This document shows positions 42,236 to 49,311 of a stretch of DNA of 64,000 bases, one piece after another; position 1 is the first letter of the stretch, and each line of letters starts with the position of its first letter. Origin of the DNA: Cecembia lonarensis LW9. Its GTDB lineage: Bacteria > Bacteroidota > Bacteroidia > Cytophagales > Cyclobacteriaceae. The stretch covers positions 1 to 64,000 of the forward strand of contig NZ_AMGM01000002.1 of assembly GCF_000298295.1 (NCBI RefSeq). The letters are read 5' to 3'. The notes below the pieces were generated by a model. That model was not told the origin of the DNA. It was given only the letters and a program-made list of their open reading frames with translations, and ran no database searches. The translations under genes and the position numbers were made by a program.

Positions 42236-43394
42236 GATTTTTTAAGGATTTTACAGATTCAAATACTTCTAACCTAACACTGGATAAAATAGCAATTCCC
42301 AATCCAGCAAGAGCTATCAGTGTAAAGGAAACTTTCAGGTTAAATATTTCTGCAATGTAACCAATGAGTGGGGGACCCAATAAAAAACCAAAAAAAGAAA
42401 TGGTAGATACCATGGCAAGGGCTACTCCTGGAGAATATAATTTAGACCTTCCTGCCGTACTGTAAGCGATGGGTATGATAGCAGCCACTCCAAAACCTAC
42501 CAATAAAAAACCTAGTGTCGCTGTGAGCGGAACAGGAATAAGTACTGCAAGTAATAATCCGAAGAAGATCAATATTCCACTTATCCTTAACAGGTTTAGG
42601 CGCCCAATCTTATTGATGATCCTATCGGTGACAAACCTGCCACCGGCCATGGCACCCATAAAAGAAACATAGCCCAAAGCCACCAAGCCAGGTTCGATTT
42701 CCACCACTTTTTTGAAATAAACACCACTCCAGTCAAACATACAACCTTCACTGAGCATCCCCAAAAAAGCGATGACACCAATTCTGAGTAAAAGGGGATC
42801 TGGTTTTCTGAGTACCAGGCCACCACCACCTCCAGCTCTTTGTTCACTGATTAAATAGGTTCGGGCTAGAAGAAGGGTTAAGCATACGATGGTGGAAATG
42901 AATAGGTAATGGAATTTTGGGACAACATCAAAGTAAATCATAGCAGCACCAATGCCAGCCCCAGTAAATCCAGCAAGACTCCATAATCCATGAAAGGAAG
43001 CCAGGATACTTCTTCCATAACTGTCTTCTAATGCCAATGCTTGTGTATTCAAGGAGATATTCATCATGTTTCCTATCATCCCAAATACAACCACAATAGG
43101 CACCAAAAGGAATATGGAAGGACTAAATCCTATCAGGGGTAAAAAAACCAGATACCCCAAGCCGCTTGCCAGGATTACTTTTTTGCTTCCAAATTTATAC
43201 ACCGCCCAGCCTGCTAAAGGTAAAGCTACCAAAGAACCAATTGGTAGGCCCAAAAGGAGGGTGCCCAATTGTGCTTCGGATAAATTGAACTTCATTTGAA
43301 TATCAGGGATTCTGGAAGCCCATGATGCGAAGCATAGCCCGGCAATAAAAAATATACTGCCCAGCGCAAGCCTTCTTTTCTGAAGCAAAGTCAT
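42216..43394 (-). CDS. MFS transporter
   Basis: A major facilitator superfamily transporter of about 392 residues from the ATG at 43394; the frame is open to 43460, but the added 22 residues are not needed. Twelve hydrophobic helices are evident. The loop between helices 2 and 3 reads LAGWAVYKFGSKKV, a variant of the MFS motif A. It resembles fucose permease/YbjJ-like family members (FCASWASRIPDIQMKFNLSEAQLG at the N-terminus). The substrate cannot be told. It overlaps the thioesterase gene downstream. Confidence 0.82.
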   Translation of the reverse strand: MTLLQKRRLALGSIFFIAGLCFASWASRIPDIQMKFNLSEAQLGTLLLGLPIGSLVALPLAGWAVYKFGSKKVILASGLGYLVFLPLIGFSPSIFLLVPIVVVFGMIGNMMNISLNTQALALEDSYGRSILASFHGLWSLAGFTGAGIGAAMIYFDVVPKFHYLFISTIVCLTLLLARTYLISEQRAGGGGGLVLRKPDPLLLRIGVIAFLGMLSEGCMFDWSGVYFKKVVEIEPGLVALGYVSFMGAMAGGRFVTDRIINKIGRLNLLRISGILIFFGLLLAVLIPVPLTATLGFLLVGFGVAAIIPIAYSTAGRSKLYSPGVALAMVSTISFFGFLLGPPLIGYIAEIFNLKVSFTLIALAGLGIAILSSVRLEVFESVKSLKNHEGIEQ

Positions 43395-43527
43395 GAATAG
43401 GAATAGGTTGAGGTTTGAAGAGGCAAAGCTAAGGCCAAAAAAGGGAAATAAGAAAATCAATTACCTCGGAGTTTACTTAAATTTGGAAAAACATATTGCT
43501 GTTTTTAATGTTGATAAAAGAAAAAAT

Positions 43528-43608
43528 ATGGAATTTGTTATCGCAGGCTCAGTTATTTTAGCAGCCATACTTATGATTAGGGTAATTGTCAAAAAGGTTT
43601 TTCAATAA
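43528..43608 (+). CDS. Possible 26-residue membrane peptide
   Basis: A short ORF after an A-rich stretch encodes one strongly hydrophobic helix (FVIAGSVILAAILMIRVIV) with a KK-type C-terminus. It ends exactly where the fold-back element begins. It could be a real small membrane protein or chance. Confidence 0.2.
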   Translation: MEFVIAGSVILAAILMIRVIVKKVFQ

Positions 43609-43800
43609 ACCCGGATTATGCATTAGGTTTCGTAGTAGCCTGTCCCGATGACTATCGGGAAGAGTTAAAAACACAAAATAATCAAGCATTTAGCGAATGA
43701 ATCATAGTCATATCTATGGTGAATGAGCTAAATGCAGTGAAGCGATTGATTATGAAGTGTTTTTAGCTCGTAATAGAATTCCTAATGCATATTTCGGGTT
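43608..43800. repeat. 193-bp fold-back element with terminal inverted repeats
   Basis: AACCCGGATTATGCATTAGG at the left end pairs with CCTAATGCATATTTCGGGTT at the right, with three mismatches. Inside, GAGTTAAAAACAC (43662) pairs with the complement of GTGTTTTTAGCTC (43757), and GCATTTAGC pairs with GCTAAATGC at the centre. A separate perfect hairpin CCCGATgactATCGGG lies at 43644-43659. The unit is thus self-complementary almost end to end, like a MITE or a long structured RNA. No target duplication is obvious. Confidence 0.65.
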
Positions 43801-43833
43801 AAAAAAAGCCACCCCCTTTTGGAGATGGCTTTT
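43800..43833 (-). terminator. Terminator of the YeeE/YedE operon
   Basis: On the minus strand AGCCATCTCC, loop AAAA, GGGGGTGGCT, then seven T. It begins 20 bp after the stop of the second YeeE gene. Confidence 0.8.
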
Positions 43834-43852
43834 CAATTACTTTCAATATCTA

Positions 43853-44335
43853 TTAATTCGGGAGTTTGTCGGAAAATTTACCGTACACCCAAGTTCCGGC
43901 TATGGCTGAAACCAAGGTTACCAGAATCACCGTAAACCCACTTCCTATTTGGGCAAATAATGGTCCAGGACATGCACCGGTAAGTGCCCAACCCAATCCA
44001 AAGATAAATCCACCTATGATCTGGCCTTTTCTGAATTCCTTCTTAGGGATATTGATGACCTCTCCCTTAATGGTTTTGATGTTGAATTTTTTGATCAACT
44101 GTATGGAGATTATACCAACAAGAATTGCTGAACCGATAACCCCATACATAAAGAAGGATTGAAGTCTGAACATCTCCTGGATCCTAAACCAGGAAATGAT
44201 TTCTGCTTTCACAAATATTCCTCCGAATAAAATTCCTATGATGAGGTATTTCAATAATCCATCGCTGCTATCCTGCATATTTGGTGCTTCGCACTCTACA
44301 GGCTGTGTATTTTTTGCTTTTTCTTCTACTTTCAT
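43853..44335 (-). CDS. YeeE/YedE-family sulfur transporter, small subunit type
   Basis: 160 residues with about four transmembrane helices. The C-terminal half carries GFIFGLGWALTGACPGPLFAQ, with the conserved cysteine of the YeeE/YedE (DUF6691-type) half-transporter. Family members import thiosulfate or other sulfane-sulfur compounds through cysteine relays. It follows the other YeeE gene by 11 bp and is the last gene of the porin-YeeE-YeeE operon, just before a terminator. Confidence 0.82.
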   Translation of the reverse strand: MKVEEKAKNTQPVECEAPNMQDSSDGLLKYLIIGILFGGIFVKAEIISWFRIQEMFRLQSFFMYGVIGSAILVGIISIQLIKKFNIKTIKGEVINIPKKEFRKGQIIGGFIFGLGWALTGACPGPLFAQIGSGFTVILVTLVSAIAGTWVYGKFSDKLPN

Positions 44336-44346
44336 CCTAATCTAAT

Positions 44347-44928
44347 TTAAAATCCAACCATTTTCATTAAAGGCCCCAAAAATACATGGGTCATTAAGAA
44401 ACCACCGATCATGAAGAAGATGGTAGCAACCAATGAGGGCCATTGCAAGGAGCTGATTCCCATAATGGCATGTCCAGATGTACAACCACCGGCATACCTT
44501 GTTCCAAACCCTACCATAAAACCACCTATAACAAAGAAAAGAAGTCCTTTAGCAGTAAAAAGATTTTCCCAATTGAAAATCTCGGCGGGTAATAATTGAG
44601 AATAATCTGTAATACCAAGTGCAGCTAAGTCCTGCTGTGTAGCTTCAGCTACTACTATGGTATCAGGATTCGATAGGAAGGTGGTTGCCAAGAAACCTCC
44701 TAACAATACACCAACTACAAATGCAATATTCCACATTTCCTTTTTCCAGTTATAAGTGAAAAAAGGAATATTTGCAGGTACACACATCGCGCAGACGTGT
44801 CTGAGTGAAGATGATATCCCGAAAGATTTGTTGCCGACTATTAATAGAATCGGTACTGTCAATCCAATCAAAGGGCCCGCTACATACCAGGGCCAAGGCT
44901 GAGTGATCCACTCGATAAACTGTTCCAT
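44347..44928 (-). CDS. YeeE/YedE-family sulfur transporter, first subunit
   Basis: 193 residues with about five transmembrane helices. [18 protein letters not shown] contains the signature GGCTSGH with the conserved cysteine; a second cysteine pair lies in [14 protein letters not shown]. Together with the next gene it makes up the two-half form of YeeE/YedE. The cluster with a persulfide dioxygenase and TsdA-like cytochrome supports thiosulfate or polysulfide uptake. Confidence 0.85.
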   Translation of the reverse strand: MEQFIEWITQPWPWYVAGPLIGLTVPILLIVGNKSFGISSSLRHVCAMCVPANIPFFTYNWKKEMWNIAFVVGVLLGGFLATTFLSNPDTIVVAEATQQDLAALGITDYSQLLPAEIFNWENLFTAKGLLFFVIGGFMVGFGTRYAGGCTSGHAIMGISSLQWPSLVATIFFMIGGFLMTHVFLGPLMKMVGF

Positions 44929-45009
44929 AACAATAGTTTTTATTTAATTTTTATTTTGTTTTTCATTTGTCTCATCTCCTGCCAGAAGGTAGGCAAGCTT
45001 GCTTCTTTT

Positions 45010-46404
45010 TCAAAATCTATAATCCATTACCAAATTGAAGTTCCACATTTCTACCCGATTGATTCGAAGTCTATCGGTCATGATTTCCCTATCCTGAGGA
45101 GCCTTGTTCACTACCAATAGCATCAGGTTAACGCCTTCGAAGTAATCCTTGAACCTAAAGTCCAACATTCCCGAAAAATGGTAGTAAGATGGAATGGCAT
45201 ACTTGTTTGTCCGGTAGGAGTCAAGGCCGGAATGATTAACCTTTCCGGCACCAAACTGTGCAAATAAACCATCGAATGGGGTGATCAAGTCATATTTTAT
45301 TACCCAGGCATTCATATTTCCGGCTCCCTCATATCTTTCTCTGGGTAGGCTTGCAAAAAGAATTTCTCTTCCCCATTCTCTTGGAAAGAGAAATCTTCCT
45401 TTGTCATTGATGCCTAGGTAATTCAAAGATACATTATGTCTTCCTGAAAACACACCCACTTTTGCTCCTATTCCTGAAGACCGTTCATCAGGATGCATGT
45501 ATGTCCTTTGAGAATCAGGATTACCACCCTCATTAACGGGAAATTGGTGAAACCCCTGAAGCCCCGTAAGGATTCTGGTTCTTCCCACATTCAGTGTATA
45601 ATCACTTTGAAGAAAACTCATGTTGAATACATTTTCCACAAAATAATTCCATCCTTGGAGGGTCAGACCACTTTTATAATACTGGACTCCTGTCATGCCG
45701 ATGCCTTTAGAAGAAATTTTCCCTTTGTAATCAGAAGGTTCTCCATACAAGTTCCTTCCAAAAGGATAGACCCCAAATGACTCCTCAATGGAATACCAGT
45801 CTACTGTACCCCGTATGGTTACAGAGTTGATCCACATGGCTGTCAACTTGGTGTTCATCCCTGAGTATACGGCGGACAATCCTCCAAAAACGTTAGGCCT
45901 CATGCGGTTGTCCTGCTCGTTAAGCAAGGGTGTAACTATTTTTTGCCTACCAAAGGTGAATTTGAACCTATTTTTTCGGTAAGTAAGGTACAATTCTTCC
46001 AAACGGTCCAATCTATTGGTATTGGTCAGGTCATTCATGTCATAAAGCAAAAGTTCGTACCTGTTTCCAGCTCCAGTAATTGGGTCAGGAATACGTACAT
46101 TCTGCTCAAATACCTGAAAGGTAAAGAAACCATTAAATCTGGCTTGAAATCCCCTCCATTCCGGTGTGGTATAACCGATCCCAGCACCCGAAGCCAGGGT
46201 GGCATAATTCAATAGATCCCCCTTGTTCAAAGTCGCCATGAAGAAGGATTTTATGTGAAAATCCACTTCACCACTTTTCAGTATTTTGGCTAAACTTTCT
46301 TTTTCCACCTGTACTGAGTCTTCTGCAACCTCCTCACCTTGGGCAAACACATTACTGCCTAAGGCAAAAAAGATGACAAATATCATAAATCGCAGCATAC
46401 TCAA
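45010..46404 (-). CDS. OprD-like outer membrane porin, sulfur locus copy 2
   Basis: 464 residues with a signal peptide ending at NVFAQG. Long beta-barrel strands; the paralogue of 37324-38700 with shared blocks (NRYELLLYDMNDLTNTNRLD, NEGGNPDSQRTYMHPDE, FLFPREWGRE). It lies 82 bp upstream of the YeeE pair and would give their substrate a way across the outer membrane. A Crp-type palindrome lies 27 bp before the start codon. Confidence 0.75.
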   Translation of the reverse strand: MSMLRFMIFVIFFALGSNVFAQGEEVAEDSVQVEKESLAKILKSGEVDFHIKSFFMATLNKGDLLNYATLASGAGIGYTTPEWRGFQARFNGFFTFQVFEQNVRIPDPITGAGNRYELLLYDMNDLTNTNRLDRLEELYLTYRKNRFKFTFGRQKIVTPLLNEQDNRMRPNVFGGLSAVYSGMNTKLTAMWINSVTIRGTVDWYSIEESFGVYPFGRNLYGEPSDYKGKISSKGIGMTGVQYYKSGLTLQGWNYFVENVFNMSFLQSDYTLNVGRTRILTGLQGFHQFPVNEGGNPDSQRTYMHPDERSSGIGAKVGVFSGRHNVSLNYLGINDKGRFLFPREWGREILFASLPRERYEGAGNMNAWVIKYDLITPFDGLFAQFGAGKVNHSGLDSYRTNKYAIPSYYHFSGMLDFRFKDYFEGVNLMLLVVNKAPQDREIMTDRLRINRVEMWNFNLVMDYRF

Positions 46405-46430
46405 AATTCACTAATCTTTTGGATCAAATA

Positions 46431-46446
46431 AGTGACATTTATCACC
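46431..46446. promoter_or_regulatory. Crp-type palindrome upstream of the porin-YeeE operon
   Basis: AGTGACATTTATCACC: GTGA-N6-TCAC with the two outer bases changed. It lies very near the porin start, 27 bp, so its effect could be repression or a long leader could exist. Confidence 0.5.
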
Positions 46447-46463
46447 CAACCTGATTTCTAATG

Positions 46464-46500
46464 AAAAATGGCAAGACATCTACGCCTTGCCATTTCTCGG
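46464..46500 (-). terminator. Terminator after the persulfide dioxygenase-rhodanese gene
   Basis: Perfect 10-bp stem AAATGGCAAG/CTTGCCATTT (46466-46475 with 46486-46495), with a T-rich continuation on the minus strand. It begins 31 bp past the stop at 46531. Confidence 0.8.
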
Positions 46501-46530
46501 TTGGGATAATTATCGACTTTCAGTTAATTG

Positions 46531-47952
46531 TTATAGCAATGTTGTTGGGCAAACATAATCGCTTACTTGGAACAAGGCAGAGTCTTTTATGGCGTCAAAA
46601 CCACCCTTAACATCGATAAGATTTTCATAGCCTCTCGCTCTCAATATGGAAGTAAAAGCCATAGACCTATATCCTCCTGCACAGTGTACATAATAAGTTT
46701 TGTTTTTGTCTACCTTGGTCATGCTGTCATTGATGTAATCCAAAGGCGCATTGATGGAGTCAATAACGTGCTCACTTTGGTGCTCACTGGCTTTTCTCAC
46801 ATCTAGAATGTTCACATTTCCTTCTTTTTCCATAATGTTAGCAAGTTCTTCAGCTGAGATGGATGTGATGGTATCCACTTCTCTGCCATCGGCTTTCCAA
46901 GCCTCAAATCCACCTTTGATGTAGCCGATACAATGGTCATAACCAACTCTGGCCAATCTGGTGATTATCTCTTCTTCTCTTCCAGCTTCGGCCACCACTA
47001 AAATTTCTTGTTTCACATCAGGAACTAGGGTCCCTACCCATACCGCAAAACTTCCATCAATTCCGATATTTACAGAATTAGGTATAAATCCTTTTGCAAA
47101 GACCTGGGCATCACGTGTATCTAATACAATGGCTCCAGTCTCATTGGCAGCAGCTTCAAAAGCAGCGGGACTTAATGGGTTAAAACCTCTGTTCAATACT
47201 TCATCGATGGAATCATAACCTTGGATGTTCATCAAAACGTTTTGTGGGAAATAAGCAGGAGGAGGTGTCAAACCTGTCAGTACTTCCTTGATAAATTCAT
47301 CTTTGGTCATATCCTGAAGCGCATAGTTGGTCTTCTTTTGATTACCCAAGGTGTCGGTAGTCTCCTTACTCATGTTTTTGCCACAGGCACTACCTGCACC
47401 ATGAGCCGGATAAACAATGATGTCATCAGACAATGGCATGATTTTATTTCTCAGGGAATCATACAAATGAGCCGCTAATTTTTCCTGTGTCAAATCTTTG
47501 ATGACCTTTTGTGCCAAGTCTGGTCGACCTACATCTCCGATAAACAAGGTATCGCCTGTAAACAGGGCTTCTTCTTTTCCTTCTTCATTGATCAAAAGGA
47601 AACAGGAGCTTTCCATGGTATGGCCCGGTGTATGAATTACTTTAATTTTGATGTCTCCGATTTCAAAAATTTGATTGTCCTCTGCAACAATGGCATCAAA
47701 TCCCATCTTCATACCGGTAGGACCGAAAACAATGGGTGCACCTGTTTTCTTTGAAAGATCTTGGTGGCCTGATACAAAGTCCGCATGAAAGTGGGTTTCA
47801 AAAATATATTTGATTTTGGCTCCATTCTGTTCTGCTTTTTCAATATATGGCTGAACTTCTCTCAAAGGATCAATGATTGCAGCTTCTCCATTTGATTCGA
47901 TGTAGTAAGCTCCTTGAGCCAAACATCCTGTATAAATTTGTTCGATTATCAT
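46531..47952 (-). CDS. Persulfide dioxygenase-rhodanese fusion (CstB-like)
   Basis: 473 residues. Residues 1-240 are a metallo-beta-lactamase fold of the ETHE1/persulfide dioxygenase type (ETHFHADFVSGHQDL, HTPGHTMES, FTGDTLFIGDVGRPDL, YPAHGAGSACG). Two rhodanese domains follow: about 255-360, where the active-site loop (VVAEAGREEE) has no cysteine, and about 370-473 with an active-type loop YVHCAGGYRSM. This layout matches CstB, which oxidises persulfides to thiosulfate. It is cytoplasmic, has its own Crp-like site at 48015, and ends in a terminator. The inactive first rhodanese is typical of the fusion. Confidence 0.88.
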   Translation of the reverse strand: MIIEQIYTGCLAQGAYYIESNGEAAIIDPLREVQPYIEKAEQNGAKIKYIFETHFHADFVSGHQDLSKKTGAPIVFGPTGMKMGFDAIVAEDNQIFEIGDIKIKVIHTPGHTMESSCFLLINEEGKEEALFTGDTLFIGDVGRPDLAQKVIKDLTQEKLAAHLYDSLRNKIMPLSDDIIVYPAHGAGSACGKNMSKETTDTLGNQKKTNYALQDMTKDEFIKEVLTGLTPPPAYFPQNVLMNIQGYDSIDEVLNRGFNPLSPAAFEAAANETGAIVLDTRDAQVFAKGFIPNSVNIGIDGSFAVWVGTLVPDVKQEILVVAEAGREEEIITRLARVGYDHCIGYIKGGFEAWKADGREVDTITSISAEELANIMEKEGNVNILDVRKASEHQSEHVIDSINAPLDYINDSMTKVDKNKTYYVHCAGGYRSMAFTSILRARGYENLIDVKGGFDAIKDSALFQVSDYVCPTTLL

Positions 47953-48014
47953 AGCTTTATTGGGTTTTTTATTTTAATGATGATGTAAAATTATTTCTTT
48001 GGTCCTTTTTTTAA

Positions 48015-48030
48015 AATGACATTTGTCACA
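48015..48030. promoter_or_regulatory. Crp-type palindrome upstream of the dioxygenase gene
   Basis: AATGACATTTGTCACA: the right half TCACA is perfect and the left half keeps TGA. It lies 63 bp before the start at 47952, between that gene and the thioredoxin stop. Confidence 0.55.
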
Positions 48031-48063
48031 CATTTTGAGTAAAATAAAATGTGATTGGTATGG

Positions 48064-48384
48064 TTAAACTTTCTCAGTCAAATGTGTTTCTACAATGTTG
48101 ACCAATTGGTGGGCAGGAACTACTCCTGACTGCCTCCAAATTACTTCCCCTTTGTGAAAAAGAATAAGTGTGGGTACACCACGAACCTGAAATTTGCTGG
48201 CAGCCAATGGGTTTCTGTCCACATCAACCTTGACGATCTTTATTTTTTCGCCCAATTGACGCGAAGTATCTTCTAATATGGGCTGCATCATTTGGCATGG
48301 TCCGCACCAAGTGGCAAAAAAGTCAACCAATACCGGTTGGTCTCCTGAAATCAGTTCGCTGAATGTTTTTGGTTGTGTGCTCAT
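48064..48384 (-). CDS. trxA: Thioredoxin
   Basis: 106 residues, a classical cytoplasmic thioredoxin: DFFATWCGPCQMMQPIL active site, KIVKVDVDRNPLAASKFQVRGVPTLILF with the cis-proline, and GVVPAHQLV. It lies at the head of the sulfur locus, 111 bp from the dioxygenase-rhodanese gene, and presumably reduces persulfides or rhodanese intermediates. A Crp-like palindrome lies about 58 bp upstream. It is more canonical than the thioredoxin at 36998 (CGPC against CGVC). Confidence 0.9.
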   Translation of the reverse strand: MSTQPKTFSELISGDQPVLVDFFATWCGPCQMMQPILEDTSRQLGEKIKIVKVDVDRNPLAASKFQVRGVPTLILFHKGEVIWRQSGVVPAHQLVNIVETHLTEKV

Positions 48385-48441
48385 AGTCTTGAATATTTAT
48401 TTTGAACATTACAAAGATAGATCGCTTAAAGGCTGTCATAC

Positions 48442-48457
48442 AGTAATGTTTATCACA
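48442..48457. promoter_or_regulatory. Crp-type palindrome upstream of the thioredoxin gene
   Basis: AGTAATGTTTATCACA: the right half is perfect and the left half has one change (GTAA for GTGA). It lies about 58 bp before the thioredoxin start. Confidence 0.45.
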
Positions 48458-48589
48458 GACCAAGATCGCTTAGCTCAGATGTCCTTAGGAGGGGGGAGGT
48501 TGGAAGTGGAATTTCGAAAGTGGAACCATTATGAAGTTAAGATTTTTAAGGATTTCATCAAGGAGAGAGACAGGAATTAAGAGCCAAGT

Positions 48590-49260
48590 AAAAAGGCAAA
48601 AGGCAAAAGTGGGATGGATGTCCTTCCCTGAAATAGGTTGACCGTTTGGTTCAATAATCATTCACTATTTCTGCCGGGCAGTAATGAGCAAGAATTGTAA
48701 ATTTTCCTGATTCCGGACGCAGAAAGCGTCAAATACCGGAGGTTATTTGCCCTGGGTATAACCCGGTGGTTAAGGGTAGCCTAAGTTTCCGCTTTTCCCA
48801 ACTCCGGTAGGAGTTGAATTGAAAAGGAACCTTGGAAAGGTTTGAGAGATAGGTCTTTTAGGAAAGAGTTATAGGCCACTAATTTTACGGATTTACACTA
48901 ATTCCTTGTTTTTCAGATATACAGACTCAATTTTCCATATACTGCCAAATAAAAAGTGGCCGGTGATGTTGTCACGCGGTTGAACCGCGGAACCATTGAA
49001 TATGGAGCTTTCAGCTCTTCCATTAACCGCAAAGGACGCGAGGGTTTTCTCAAGGGACGCAAAGAAAAGTTGCGCAAAGGTGGCTTTGCAGCCACACTTG
49101 GCTGCCTTTGCGACCTTGATTACTTTTTTAGATCAATTTAACCTCTAAACCGTTCATCCCTTAGCATTTGAAATCCATTTTATCCCTTTTCGAAATTGCA
49201 AATTCCGATAAGCGGGGACAAATTTCGAGAAGCAGGGTTAAATGCTGTTAATTTGGCTTT
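48590..49260. repeat. Intergenic repeat block A
   Basis: Non-coding. Contains GGAACCTTGG...GGCCACTAATTTTACGGATT (48826-48924), which recurs at 52535 onward, and an 81-bp unit at 48956-49036 (GTGGCCGGTGATGTTGTCAC to CCGCAAAGGA) which recurs at 52441-52521. A phrase of the type AACTCCGGTAGGAGTTGAA resembles one at 56528. The two overlapping short ORFs in it are artefacts of the repeat. Confidence 0.75.
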
Positions 49261-49311
49261 TGATTAGGATTAATTCATTATTTTCGCCCATCACAACTAT
49301 TTATTTATACA

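Noticed and set aside
48956-49141. Short ORFs on both strands in repeat block A
   Set aside because: They cover the 81-bp interspersed repeat, and the matching copy at 52441 does not keep the frame.
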